A DNA stretch of 64,000 bases from Sapria himalayana (GCA_029783825.1 JAREIK010002042.1:806486-870485), one strand, 5' to 3'. Shown: positions 50,280 through 63,149, numbered from the stretch's first letter. The notes: a model not told the origin generated them from the letters alone. Numbers and translations are program-made.

Positions 50280-53243
50280 GTCTAAATATCTATCTGTCAA
50301 TCTATTTTATAGTCTATATATAATAATTTATCTTTGTGTCTATCTATCAAACTATTTAACTACATATTAGCATTTTTGTCTAATTGCTTTTTTCTATTTA
50401 TTTATGTCTCTATGTGTCTATATTTATATCTAATTATCTTTCTATTTTTCTATCCACTTGTCTATCTATATATCATATGTTTGTTTATCTATCTATCTAT
50501 TTATTTATTGATCTGTATATCTATCTATATATCTTTTTGCATCTTTGTTGATCTCTCATTATTTCTATATGTTTATATGTATATCTATCTATCTATCTAT
50601 CTATGTGTCTATCTATCTCTCTATCTATCTATTTGTCTATCTATGTTTCTATCTATCAATCTATCTATTTATCTATCTATATATCTTTCTATCTATCTTT
50701 TTCTGTATCTATCTATCTATTTATATATCTAACTATTTGTCTGGCTGTGTGTCTGTCTATCTATCTATCTATGTGTCTCTGTCTATCTATCTACATGTTT
50801 ATTTATATATGTGTCTATCTATATATATGTCTATTAGACTATCTATCTATAAATTTATTTGAGTATCTATTTGTCTATTTATATATCTATTTATATGTCT
50901 ATCTATCCATCTATATATATGCCTATCTACATATCTCTTTATATTTCTCTCTATCTGTCTATCTGTGTATATGTCTATCTATCAATTTGTATATCTGTCT
51001 AAGTGTCAACTATCTATCTAAGTAACTATGTTTCTTTCTACTTTTCTATCTATCTTACTATCTAACTATCTTTATATCTATCAGTCTACCATTCTACCTA
51101 TCAATCTATCTAGCTATATATCTATATCTCTATCTATCTGTGTGTCTAATTTTCTACTTGTATATCTATATATATGTTTACTTATCTAACTATCCAATTA
51201 TCTATCAATCTATCAGTCTATCAGTTTATAAGTCTATCTATCTATTTACTCATCCATCTATCCTTCTATTTTTCTATCTGCCTATCTATCTATCTATTTA
51301 TCAGTCTATTAGTCTATCTATCTATCTTTCTTTCTTTCTATATGTCACTTTGTCTATCTATATATCTATCTAATTATTTTTCTGTCAAAATGTCAATCAA
51401 TATATCTATCTATATTTTTGTCTATCTATCTTTTTATATATTAGTCTATGTGTCGATCTATCTATCTATCTATCGATCTATCTAACTAACTAACTATCTA
51501 TCTATTTGTTAATCTATCTATTAGTCTATCTGTATATCTATATATTTATATGTTTGTTTTTCTATCTATATATCTATCTATCTATATATTTGTCATTCTA
51601 TATAAGTGTCAATTTATCTATTTCTATTTATTTGTCTATTTGTATATTTGCCTATCCGTATATCTATATATCTGTCTATATAACAATTATTCAAGCTATC
51701 TATCTATCTAATGGTCTATCAATCTATCTATTTATCTATTTGTCTACCTATTTAATTATCTTTTTTATATATCATTCTATTAGTCAATCTATCTATTTGT
51801 TAATATGTATATCTATCTACTTGTTTATTTATCTACTATCTATCTATTTATTTGATTATCTATCTATTTGTATATTTGTGTATCTTTTTATGTATCTATA
51901 TGTCTATTTATCTATCTTCCTAACTATCTATCTACCAATCTCTATATATGTCCAAATGTCTAATTGACAATATATTTAATAATCTATCGATTTATTTATC
52001 TAAGTGTCTATTTATCAAACTATATAACTTCCTATTAGTCAATTAGTCTAATAGTCTATCTATGTATCTATATATTTATTTATGTCTATGTGTAAATAAT
52101 GTGTCTATCTATCTATCTATTTTTCTATCTGTCTATGTATATATCTATCTTATGTTTGTTTATCTATCTATCTATCTATTTTTCTATCAAACTGTATATC
52201 TATCTATCTAACTATTTGTCACTTTGTCTATCTTTCTATCTTTTTATGTGTCTATCTATCTTTCTATATCTCTATCTATCTATCTGCTTGTCTATATATT
52301 TATCTATCTGTCTGTCTGTCTATCTGTCTATCTGTCAATCTGTCTATATGTTTATCTATCTATTTATTTATATATTTATCCATCTATCTATTTTTATATA
52401 TGTCTATGTTTAAATCAATCTATCTATGTAACTATCTATTTTGTGTTTGTCTTCTATCTTACTATATGACTATCTTTCTATCTATCAGTCTATTTATCAA
52501 TCAATCAATTTATCTATTTATCTATCTATCTATCTATCTATCTGTATGTCGGTGTAATTACTATTTGTCTATATATCTATCTATCGATTTATTTGTCTAA
52601 CAAACCAACGATCTGTTAGGCTATCAGTTTATCAATCTATCAATTTATAAGTCTATCTTTCTATATTCATATCTTTCTTTCTATTTTTCTATTTGTCTAT
52701 TTATCAATCTATTTATTTATCTATATGTCTATTTCTTTATCTATCAGCCTATCTATATATCATTCTATATGTTTATTTGTCTATCTATCTAATTGTTTAT
52801 TTGTTAGTTTGTCTATCTATATATCTAACTATCTGTTAATCTATCTATTTATAAATCTATCTCTCTATCTCTCTAACTATCTTTTAGTCTATCAGTTTAC
52901 TTATCTATCTATAAATCTATCTATTTGTCGATATATCTAATTATAAATCTATCTATCTATCTATTTGTTAATCTATATATTTTTCTATCTATATATCTAT
53001 CTATTTATCTTTTTTTTGTCTATCTTTCTATCTATCAATCTATCTATTTATCAAATTATTTTTCTATCTATCTTAGTATCTATTATCTATCTCTTTTTCT
53101 TTATATTTGTCTATTTGTTTTTTTTTTCTATCCATTTATTTGTATATTTGTTTATCTATCTATCATTCAATCAATCAATCAATCTATCTATCTAATTATC
53201 TATCTATAAATATGTCTATCAATCAATAAATCAATCTTTTGAT
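48741..53243. repeat. (TATC)n/(TGTC)n block, inverted relative to the preceding one
   Basis: Around 48,735-48,755 the strand of the repeat flips: to the right the plus strand is TATC with TGTC, TTTC and TAAC variants for 4.5 kb. TA runs occur at 49,399-49,417, 49,780-49,808 and 50,254-50,279. Longer irregular segments recur (for example near 49,288, 50,067 and 51,748), which shows higher-order repetition. Open frames in it are by-products. The block is interrupted by the CACTA element and continues at 63,273. Confidence 0.97.
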
Positions 53244-53275
53244 CTACACTACAAAAAAATGTCTATTTAGCCAAG

Positions 53276-53345
53276 AAATTTAGCTAGGGAAAAAATTCCT
53301 AGCTAATTAGTGAGGGATTAGCTAAGGAATAACAAATGATTTTTG
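53276..53345. repeat. Left subterminal repeats of the CACTA element
   Basis: TTTAGCTAGGG, TTCCTAGCTAATTAGTGAG and GGGATTAGCTAAGGAA alternate in both orientations. Such clusters are where TNP1-like proteins bind in En/Spm. The right end has the same words in mirrored order. Confidence 0.75.
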
Positions 53346-55989
53346 ATTTTACATTAAATTAAAATTTTGCGACGGATTAGTGATGAGTTAGAGACGGAAA
53401 TGTTGGAATGAAAATTTTTTATCGCTAAATTTATAGTTGATATTGGCACATAGAAAAGTGGGAACTTTAGTAATGGACTCTGTGACAGAATTTCCCTAGC
53501 TAATTAAAACGAGGCAAAATCACTCGCTAATTAATTATCTAAATTTATCTTTTTATGATTTAATATATAATTGGAAGCGATAATTCCTTAAATGTTCATT
53601 TTCTAAAAATATATGCTTTTAGCTATGAATTTTTCTTTAGCTTATAGGCTAGTGATAATTTCCATTGCTAATCTTTAATGATATTTTTTAAAGCATTATT
53701 TATTTTAATATTTATATAAGTTTCTATATTAAAAGTATGTCATGGTCTATAGATGTGCGATCCTTGAAAGACACAATCTCCTCATATAATGATAAAAATA
53801 TGATATCATAAATAAAAAATTTAATAAATATATAAATACAAATAAAAATTTATATTAAATATGACTAAAATATCTATTTTTTGATTATTTAATTTATTAA
53901 AAATTATAATTAATTTCTTTTTGAAATATTTATCTATGATATTAAAATTTTGTATTAATAAACATTATTTAATTTATTATATAATTATAATATTTTTCTT
54001 AATATATTTTAAAATATAAATAAACACAAATAAAATTATTACTAATAAAAAACTAAAATAAACAATTGTTTAATTAAATAAAAAAATTTATAAAAATATA
54101 TGGATAAATGAATAAACAAGTAAATATTTATACAAATAAAATTAAAAAAATAAGAATTCTATGATGGTAGAAATTTTTTAAAAATATAATGACTAAAATA
54201 TTTGCAAATTTTGATTAATAAAAAAATTTTCAAAATTTTGATAAAATTTAAAAGAAAATAAATTGATATTTTTATTTTTAATACATAGAAGTTTTAAATA
54301 AATCAAATAAAATTTGGATGATTTAAAAAATAAATAGTTTAGTGTGGTTATGAAATGAACATTTCAAAGATTAAAATATATAATGACTAAAAGATTCAAA
54401 TTTTATGCCTTTATAATTATTTCATATTATATTACTAAATTATAAATTGAATTCTTATAAATTTATAACCATATAATATATATATAAATTAATAAATAAA
54501 TAAATATAAATAAATAAATAAATATAAATAAATAAATAAATAAATATATATATATATATGAATACTTTATTATTATATACTATTATTTTATTTATTGATA
54601 AATAATATCATTTATGGTTACTAAAAATCTATTTCATTTATTCTATTTAAATTATTTATTTTTTATCATTTTTATTTACTCTTATATTTTTGTATCTTTA
54701 TTTTCTATATATTTACATCTAGTATAGTATTTATATATAGTTTCCTTGAAAAAAAATGCAATGGCATTAAGCACTTATATAAAACTCGGAATATTATCAT
54801 TTTTTATAAAACATTTTTTCTAAAACATTTTTTCTATCTTTCAATGACGAAGAGAGGAGAAGTGAAACAGAACTACTGGAGCAACCTACAAAATCTACCT
54901 CTTCTTGTTACCAGGTAATATTATCATTTTTCTTCTCCTTTGGAATACTATATACATATCTCTGTCTCTCTTAATTTGATTACCACTAGGAAATTTTAAT
55001 TTTTATAGAAAACTCGGGTATAATTTTTTTTCCCAATTTTCCTTTTTTTTATTCTATTTTCATATCACTTATATAATTTTGACTCTACACCATTAATTAA
55101 ACAATAAATGGGCAGTGTAAACTTTTTTCTTTTATTGCTTAAATTTTTAGGTTTTTATTTGTTTCAAATACTAAATGTTTGCATATTGTTTATACCTTCT
55201 GTAACTTATGAAAATAAATTATGCTTGATGTTTTCTGCTTTTATAACTTAAGAAAAAACAAACGTAATGTTTATGGGTTCTATTTTTATTCTTTCCATAA
55301 ATATTATAAATAGATAACATTAAATATAAACTTTTATATCTTTATATAATCGTATGACATTATATATAAATAGCTATACATATGTTTATATAAACATATA
55401 ATGCTATATATAAATATTTATACATATTTATTAATGTTTATAAATATCTATAGAACATTTACATAAAACTATCCATTTATATATTTTTTTATATATCAAT
55501 TATATAACATATAAAATGTTTATACATTTTTGTAAATATTTATATAACATTTTAATTTTTATTTAAATATATAATATTTATAATGTTTATATAAATGTGA
55601 TATATATACAATATAATATTTATAAAAGTATTAAATATATATAATTATATATATGTAACATTTATAAAAATATTGTAAACACAAATATTATATCTAAACA
55701 TTTGTATAATTATATACTCATATGCCATTATATATAAAAATATTTATAACTATATTTATAATTATGTAAACTATTTTTATAAGTATATTTATAACTATAC
55801 ATAACTATTTTTTTTAACTATATAATAATATATAACTAAATGTATAATTCTATATAAATATATTTCTAACAAAATATACTATATATAATAATATATAACT
55901 ATATTTAATTGTATTTTACTAAATGTATAACAACAAAAACATTATAAATAATTATATCTTTATCTACACACATTTATAACTATATGTAT
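53346..55989. other. CACTA interior: AT-rich, with AATA repeat and a possible first exon
   Basis: Mostly A/T. A (AATA)n stretch lies at about 54,488-54,545, followed by (TA)n. At 54,844-54,914 a non-AT-rich segment starts with ATG, encodes MTKRGEVKQNYWSNL..., and ends at CCAG before GTAATA, which resembles an exon with a 5' splice site. This is too short to prove. Confidence 0.4.
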
Positions 55990-57770
55990 ATAACTATTTA
56001 TAAATATTTGTATAACTATGTAACACTCTATATAATACCATATAATATTTGTATAACACTCTATATAAATATTTGTATATCTACATATATATGTATAATT
56101 ATATCTGTAACTATATATACATATATGTATTCATATAATTAAACCTAAATATTTGTTTATAATGTTGTATATATATATGTATAACTACTTATAACTACTT
56201 GTATGAATATATCTATATATAACTATATGTTTAACTATATATAACTTTATTTTTAACTATATATACTATAGGTATAAGAACATATAACTATAAATAATTG
56301 TCTTTTACTAAATGTATAACTAAAAAAATATTATACATAACTATATTTAAATATATAATTAACAACATATATTTAATAGAGATTTTTAAATATTAGTATA
56401 TATAAATATATTTTACTATATCTATACCTATAGATAACAATCTGTACACATATATAAAATTATATTAAAAAATATATATACTGACATGTATAAATATAAG
56501 TATAACTACATGTATAACTATATGTATAACCACATGTAATTTTATTTATAATTACTTGTATAACAACATACAACATTATGTTTAACTACTTGTGTATAAC
56601 AATATATAACTATTTGTATAAATATGTAACACTCTATATAATTAAATATAACAATATTTGTAACTATGTATACATATATCTATACAAATATTTAAATATA
56701 TATATTTGTTTATAACTTTGTATACAATTATGTATAACTACATAAAACTACTTGTATGAATATATCTATATATAACTATATGTTTAACTATATATAACTC
56801 TATTTTTAATTTTATATATATATATATATATGTATAAGAACATATAACTATAACAAATTGTCTTTGACTAAATGTATAACTAAAAAAATATTATACATAA
56901 CTATATATAAATATATAATTAGCAACATTTATTTTATATACATTTTTATATATTAGTATATAAAAATGTATTTTACTATATCTATACCTATAGATAACTA
57001 TATGTACACATATATAAAATTAAATAAAAAAATATATATACCTACATGTGTAAATATAAGTATAACTATATGTGTAACTATATGTATAACCACATGTTAT
57101 TTTATTTATAATTACATGTATAGCAACATACAAAATTATGCTTAACTACATGTGTATAACTATATATAAATATTTGTATAACTATGTAACATTATATATA
57201 ATTAAATATAACTGTATTTCTAACTATGTACACATATATGTATACATATATGTGTACATATATTTAAATCCTATATATTTGTTTATAACTTTGTATACAT
57301 TTATATATAACTACATATAACTACTTGTATGAATATATCTATATATAACTATATGTTTAACTATATATAACTTTATTTTTAACTATATATACTATAGGTA
57401 TAAGAACATAAACTATAAATAATTGTATTTGCCTAAATGTATAATTAAAAAAAAAATATACATAACTATATATAAATATATAATTAAAAACATATATTTA
57501 ATATACATTTTTATATATTAGTATATAAAAATGTATTTTACTATATCTATACCTATAGATATGTACACATATATAAAATTATATAAAAAAATATATATGC
57601 CTACATGTATAAATATAAGTATAACTATATGTATAACCATATATAACTATATTTATAATTACTGTATAACAACATACAACATTATGTTTAACTAAATATG
57701 TATAACTATTTATATATATTTGTATAACTATTTAAAACTTTATATAATTAAATATAACTAAATGAGGCAT
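55990..57770. repeat. AT-rich tandem repeats, period about 550-575 bp, three copies
   Basis: The landmark AACTATATGTTTAACTATA recurs at 56,221, 56,774 and 57,347 (spacings 553 and 573). Between landmarks the order of other words is kept: TAAGAACATA, TTTACTAAATGTATAACTAA, TATAGATAAC, and CAACATACAACATTATG. Inside each unit the DNA is itself a degenerate TATAACTA repeat. Confidence 0.8.
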
Positions 57771-57889
57771 GATTTTTTATCCTAACAATTTTTTTATAGC
57801 TTATAAATATTGAACTTACAACCTCCAAGGAGGCACACATCTATTTCAAGAATTATTGGATCTAGCCTTTGGTTTTTGATGTGTGAAAA

Positions 57890-57891
57890 TA

Positions 57892-57939
<48 letters not shown>
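57890..57939. repeat. (AC)n microsatellite
   Basis: About 50 bp of AC with one T interruption (ACACACATACAC...), followed 18 bp later by a (TA)n run at about 57,957-57,979. Confidence 0.95.
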
Positions 57940-57940
<1 letters not shown>

Positions 57941-58065
57941 TTATTTGATGTTTATAATATATATATATATATATATATAGTTTTTATATATATAAATAAT
58001 ATTTATATATTATTTTTTGTGTGTAGATAAATATATTTTATTGAAAACATGTGGAATAATGTTAA

Positions 58066-59671
58066 AAAATATTGATTAATATCCAAGATCTGTTAAATAC
58101 ATTAAAAAAATTGAGACATTAATATTAACAAATATATCAAACATCATTGAACTTAATTGAATTTTAATTTAAACTATTTATTCATATTAAAAAATTTGTC
58201 ACAATTTAAAAAAAATTGTAATAAATAAAATTAAATACAAATAATCAATATATATGGAATACATTTGTATATCTATAGAATGCATCAAAACACTTTGTTT
58301 TTGTTATTCTAATTGAATTTTGAGTATTATCAAATATTATTACTAATAAATGAGAGTTGTTAAAATATTATCATATGTTTATTAAATAATTATTGTAATG
58401 CATTGGAATACAACCACAATATTATTTTATCAATTTTTATAGTCTCCATTTAAATTAAATAACCTTGAACATTTTTATTTCGACCATCCACAAGATCATT
58501 GTAACTACTAAGGGTGTGTTTTGATTTTGCTATTTGTTATTTTGAAATTTTTCTTCTACCTTAACTGTTATCGTATATTTTATTTTCTGTTGAAATTATA
58601 TAGTAGATATTTGTGTCTGAATGTTATCTTGTAAAGTGAAGTTTTTACCACAAGTATATATATGACCGATGATCCTCCTCATGCACTTGATTTTAATCTT
58701 GATGTTTGTAGTAAATTATTACAAGTACTAAAATCATTAATCACCTGTATATAATTCATGATTACATCTATAATTTTTTCTAAATTAATAATTTTCCATT
58801 CTTCATATTGATTAGGTATTAATTGAGATGTATGTAAGTTTTAATTACCAAACTATAATTTTTTCTTCATATTCATTATTAAAATATTGATTAATATCCA
58901 AGATCTGTTAAATACATTAAAAAAATTGAGACATTAATATTAACAAATATATCAAACATCATTGAACTTAATTGAATTTTAATTTAAACTATTTATTCAT
59001 ATTAAAAAATTTGTCACAATTTAAAAAAAATTGTAATAAATAAAATTAAATACAAATAATCAATATATATGGAATACATTTGTATATCTATAGAATGCAT
59101 CAAAACACTTTGTTTTTGTTATTCTAATTGAATTTTGAGTATTATCAAATATTATTACTAATAAATGAGAGTTGTTAAAATATTATCATATGTTTATTAA
59201 ATAATTATTGTAATGCATTGGAATACAACCACAATATTATTTTATCAATTTTTATAGTCTCCATTTAAATTAAATAACCTTGAACATTTTTATTTCGACC
59301 ATCCACAAGATCATTGTAACTACTAAGGGTGTGTTTTGATTTTGCTATTTGTTATTTTGAAATTTTTCTTCTACCTTAACTGTTATCGTATATTTTATTT
59401 TCTGTTGAAATTATATAGTAGATATTTGTGTCTGAATGTTATCTTGTAAAGTGAAGTTTTTACCACAAGTATATATATGACCGATGATCCTCCTCATGCA
59501 CTTGATTTTAATCTTGATGTTTGTAGTAAATTATTACAAGTACTAAATTCATTAATCACCTGTATATAATTCATGATTACATCTATAATTTTTTCTAAAT
59601 TAATAATTTTCCATTCTTCATATTGATTAGGTATTAATTGAGATGTATGTAAGTTTTAATTACCAAACTAT
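58066..59671. repeat. 815-bp tandem duplication, practically identical copies
   Basis: Copy 1 is 58,066-58,880; copy 2 starts at 58,881 and matches to 59,671. Over the shared 791 bp I find one difference (A at 58,733, T at 59,548). Copy 1 ends with 24 bp (AATTTTTTCTTCATATTCAT...) absent after copy 2, where unique sequence follows. The unit contains no open frame of note. A copy this young inside an otherwise decayed element suggests a recent event, or an assembly duplication. Confidence 0.95.
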
Positions 59672-60311
59672 CCTTTGATTGTAGTTTTCCACAAATAATG
59701 TTAATGTTAATGTCTATACTTTTTTGTATATCTAATCTGTTTAAATTTGTAAGACTAAGAATCTATAATTGTAGTTTGCTTCACATTTATGTTTTCTAGT
59801 TGAATACTTTGTATGTTATGTTTTCAATTCCAAATATGTTTTTTTTCATGTCTGGATTCTTCATTAATTCATTTACCAAGAGTTCGTGGAATTGGATCTC
59901 AATTCCATTAATTTATTCTTTCTTTTTTATTTTAATATTCAAAGATTGAGTAGAATCACAATAATAATTGTGTTATTTGTTCTACATTGAGACGTGAGAA
60001 GCTTACTCCTTCAAATTTTCAATTTATTTATTTTTTGCTTTCATTTCTTGACTATTCATGTATTTTGCTCCCTTCATCGAGTAATAGTGTGATATCCATT
60101 TATCTTAAACATGCTAAAAAATGCTTTATCTATTAATGCAGATTCTGCAAATGCATTGCCTCGATATTCACAATATTTAATCTTTAAATAATCATCTGTA
60201 AGTAATTGTATTTAATTATTAGTATATTTTGAAGTAATTATATGCTTCATTCAAAATAATGATTGAGTATTATTATTTGTAAATAAAACAAGGAAAAATG
60301 AGTTCAATACG

Positions 60312-60692
60312 TTAGTAGATGTACAAAATTAGTATATTTTGAATCAAGAATTTTTTAGTCGGCTTGAAACTTTCATCAACTTTGCGTGTAGTCAATTGAG
60401 ATGGATGGATGTAGAAAAAATTAAGTGTCCATATAATAACTGGAAGTGTCAGAATATCCCTTTTTGTGATGTAAATACTATAAGATACTATTTGGCTAAA
60501 TATGGCTTTGTACCAAATTATTTTGTTTGGATTTATCATGGGGAAAGTACAATGGCTCTGAACATTGACCAAAATAAGGGTACTGAATCATTTGCATGTG
60601 GTGTAGAAGCATCAAACACAAACCATAGAATAGTCATGAGAGCTATTGGTGCTGACTTCAATATGGATATGAGACGCACGAATAAATTTTGA
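60312..60692 (+). pseudogene. CACTA TNP2-type transposase, N-terminal transposase-associated domain, broken
   Basis: The segment 60,339-60,692 reads ETFINFACSQLRWMD, VEKIKCPYNNWKCQNI, then DVNTIRYYLAKYGFVPNY and WIYHGE. This is the transposase-associated domain at the start of plant TNP2 proteins (Pfam Transpos_assoc), with its F..FA, C.C..C-like and Y..HGE features. The usual first residues (D.SWMY) are in another frame just upstream (ATGTACAAA at 60,319) with the tryptophan codon changed to TAG, so a stop and a frameshift break the start. The open frame begins at a TTG, not a real start. After the domain a trace continues (MRAIGADFN) and stops at 60,692. The large DDE domain that should follow is absent. 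Confidence 0.88.
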
Positions 60693-60837
60693 TTCAAAGC
60701 CTTCAGACACTGTCACGGTCCTTCCTATGGATGGGTTCCATCTTTACCAATCTCTACTGATTCAAAAGAAAGCTGAGCTATTACTATCTTCATTATTTAT
60801 GAAATATTTTATTTTTTTACTCTCTCTTTCTCTCTAA
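60688..60837 (+). pseudogene. Possible captured fragment of a uridine-kinase-like plant gene
   Basis: One frame away from the end of the TNP2 domain an open stretch reads FDSKPSDTVTVLPMDGFHLY and QSLLIQKKAE, ending at a TAA at 60,835-60,837. VLPMDGFHLY is distinctive of the P-loop uridine kinase/phosphoribulokinase-like family in plants, where it is followed by R-S-Q-L and a D.KEAHARRGAPWTF segment. Here, after QSL, a one-base shift gives TDSKES, which could be the start of that segment, and then similarity is lost. The Walker A part is not present. It is not part of any TNP2 protein known to me, so the simplest reading is that the CACTA element picked up an exon piece. The match is short and made from memory. 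Confidence 0.45.
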
Positions 60838-61052
60838 ACATCATGTTTTGCCATGCTTTAGATATTTATTAAAGTTGTATGACTATCAACTTATATTCAT
60901 GCTTGTTCAAGTCTATAATTACTATTTTTATATATTTGTGAATGTGTATTATTTTAATGAAATACATATTATTTTTATGGAGAGCATATTTAATTTTTCC
61001 AGCCATGAATGTGTATGTACTATTTTGTAGTAATATTCTCGCATACAACGAA

Positions 61053-61355
61053 GTGATGGTGCTTGCTTCGACCCAAGAGAAAAACCATATGGTAGCAGAA
61101 ACTATAGGGTTGATGGACTCAAACAATGAAGATAAGATTTCAAAATAATTGGTAGAAGCACATGGAGAGGAGAAGAAATGTTCTAAGAAAACTACAAGAG
61201 AGCATGGTGCTGCAGGGAGTGGAGGGGCAGAGTAGCCCCCTTATAAGCCTTGGGACCGAAAGAAAGTTCTAGTTGCAAGAAGGTAGGGTGCAAATTTTGA
61301 TGCAACAAGCCTGGCTCATGGCTTGATTTCCAAGTTTTCCTCTAAGAGTTTTTAG
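61053..61355 (+). pseudogene. Decayed coding stretch in the CACTA element, family unknown
   Basis: From about 61,053 a frame reads EVMVLASTQEKNHMVAETIGL and MDSNNEDKISK to a TAA at 61,146. If that stop and two later TAGs are read through, the frame stays coding-like to 61,355 (VEAHGEEKKCSKKTTREHG, PYKPWDRKKVLVARR, ATSLAHGLISKF). GC content is higher than in the flanks. It could be part of a second CACTA gene (TNP1-like products are basic and low in conservation) or a captured exon. I do not recognise it. Confidence 0.4.
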
Positions 61356-61541
61356 ATATATTTTCAAAATTTTAAATAATATTAACATTTTCAAATTAAT
61401 GTTTTGTGCCTTCTTTGTGAAGTAAAATGAGATAATACTTTACCTACTATTCTATATCTATATCTATACATGTTTTCTATTTCTATAAGACATTCATACA
61501 TACTGTAGCGTATATGTATATATACTATAGTATATGTGTAG

Positions 61542-61608
61542 ATTAAATACTATAGTATATATGTACATATATACTCAGTATATGTACATATACACTGTAG
61601 TATTTAAT
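61542..61608. repeat. Hairpin with ~31-bp arms
   Basis: ATTAAATACTATAGTATATA (from 61,542) pairs with TATACACTGTAGTATTTAAT (to 61,608), both arms continuing through ATGTACATAT to a short loop around 61,575. Two or three mismatches. Confidence 0.85.
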
Positions 61609-62621
61609 GTTGATATATACTATATAAAATATCTTATTAATGAGCACGATGTTTGTGATATTGCTTATATTTTGCTGGGTATCATATTTTCTACTTTATA
61701 AATTGATATGTTGTTCTATTGAACCTACATGAGCAATATATGTACAAGATAAAGAAATATGAGAAGATAGGAAAATTGTGTGTGTGTGCACGTGCGTGTT
61801 TGGACACATATAGCTATACTATATTCTACTGTATGCAAGTATATTACATATATACATGCCTATGAATTTTTAAGTAAATTCAGAGAAATATCTAATGCAT
61901 ACGTGCATGATAGCACTGTTAATTTATTTTTTTATTGCTGAATATTGTAGACCATCTCTGTTAATCATAAGCCTTTTCTTAACAACTTGAATTGGAAGAC
62001 GGACATTATAAAAACTCAATTAAGGAATGGAATACAAGGGTGAGCTAAATTGTGTTCTTTTCCTATGAATTACATTTTTTTCTAATTTTATTTTCTTTGG
62101 TTTCTTTATGGTTTCCTTGCTTCGGTAGATTTCTATATGAATCTACAGGTGTGCAAAAAATCAATACCACGCAGCTTGTTATTTTAACTACCATTTCCCA
62201 TTTGTTTAACACTTTCAACTTTCTTATAATTAACAATGAACTGATGCCTGAAGCTCAGTAACATAGAGGAATATGTTGATGGGTAGTTCACTGGAAATCA
62301 TGGAAAATCTTGATTCGGTAATTTAAAAATAAGCTCATAATTATCTCGTTTTGTAAAATTTTTAGCAAATGGTAGTTGATGTTGCATGAGCTAGCGTATC
62401 TATTTATCAACAGCATTGTGTTGTGTTCTTTATTGGTTTGTAAATATAGTATGTTATGCTCCATGTGCAGGTATAACAATATTCTCTAATTACATGGAGT
62501 ACTTAAGGACAAAGAACTAAAAGATGCTGATAATGCCTGAGAGACCTATATGTGTATTTTTTAAGCCCAAGATTATTTTCTTCTATTGTTTTAGATGGAA
62601 TCTATAGTTGCATGAAAGTAC

Positions 62622-62655
62622 ATGTGTGTGTGTGTGTTTACACACACACACACAG
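62622..62655. repeat. (TG)n-TTTA-(CA)n palindrome
   Basis: A (TG)n run of about 15 bp is followed by TTTA and a (CA)n run of 16 bp, forming a near-perfect hairpin. Confidence 0.95.
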
Positions 62656-62733
62656 GAACATAAATACATGCACAAGTATACATATATACATTCAACAAAT
62701 GCAAGGTTAAATAAAATGTTGTTGGTAGAGTAG

Positions 62734-62865
62734 CTAGATACAAAAAGGGCATTGGGAGATAAAAGGAAGGAGTTGGAGGTGGAGAGAAAATATAGACTAG
62801 AACTGAAGGAAGTAATGAAGATGGACATGAAGGGAATTGCTTGGGTGCTTGATGAGTATGCATAA
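62734..62865 (+). pseudogene. Short lysine/glutamate-rich coding remnant near the CACTA 3' end
   Basis: An open stretch of 43 codons after a TAG (62,731-62,733) reads LDTKRALGDKRKELEVERKY, then RLELKEVMKMDMKGIAWVLD, ending EYA and TAA at 62,865. It is predicted to form a charged helix. Upstream codons in the same frame (ARLNKMLLVE) suggest the TAG is a later mutation. No start codon in good context. It may be the C-terminal end of a CACTA-encoded or captured protein; family not recognised. Confidence 0.4.
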
Positions 62866-63149
62866 TTTGAGGAGCTGGGGGAGAGAAAGCAAAGTCAATT
62901 TTATGGAGAAATTATACTTTGTGCACTGTCATTAGATATATTGATTAAATATAAAATGTAATCAAGTTTTGTTATGTTTCTATTTTAGCTATGTGACATA
63001 TTGTATTAGAATAATTTATTACTGATTTTTTTTATTAAAAATAATTGTTTATTGATTTTGTTTGTATTAAATTTAATATAAAAATTAAAAATTTGTAATT
63101 AAATTTTATGTAAATAATTAAAAATGTGAAATAATTTTGGAATTAAAAT

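Noticed and set aside
46331..53209. Frames of up to 334 codons rich in Y, L, S and I
   Set aside because: GATA/TATC repeats read YLSI in every frame and lack stops by chance; the resemblance to membrane proteins is composition only.
62583..62863. Minus-strand frames of 81 and 90 codons near the CACTA 3' end
   Set aside because: They include translated (CA)n and lie opposite a better plus-strand coding remnant.
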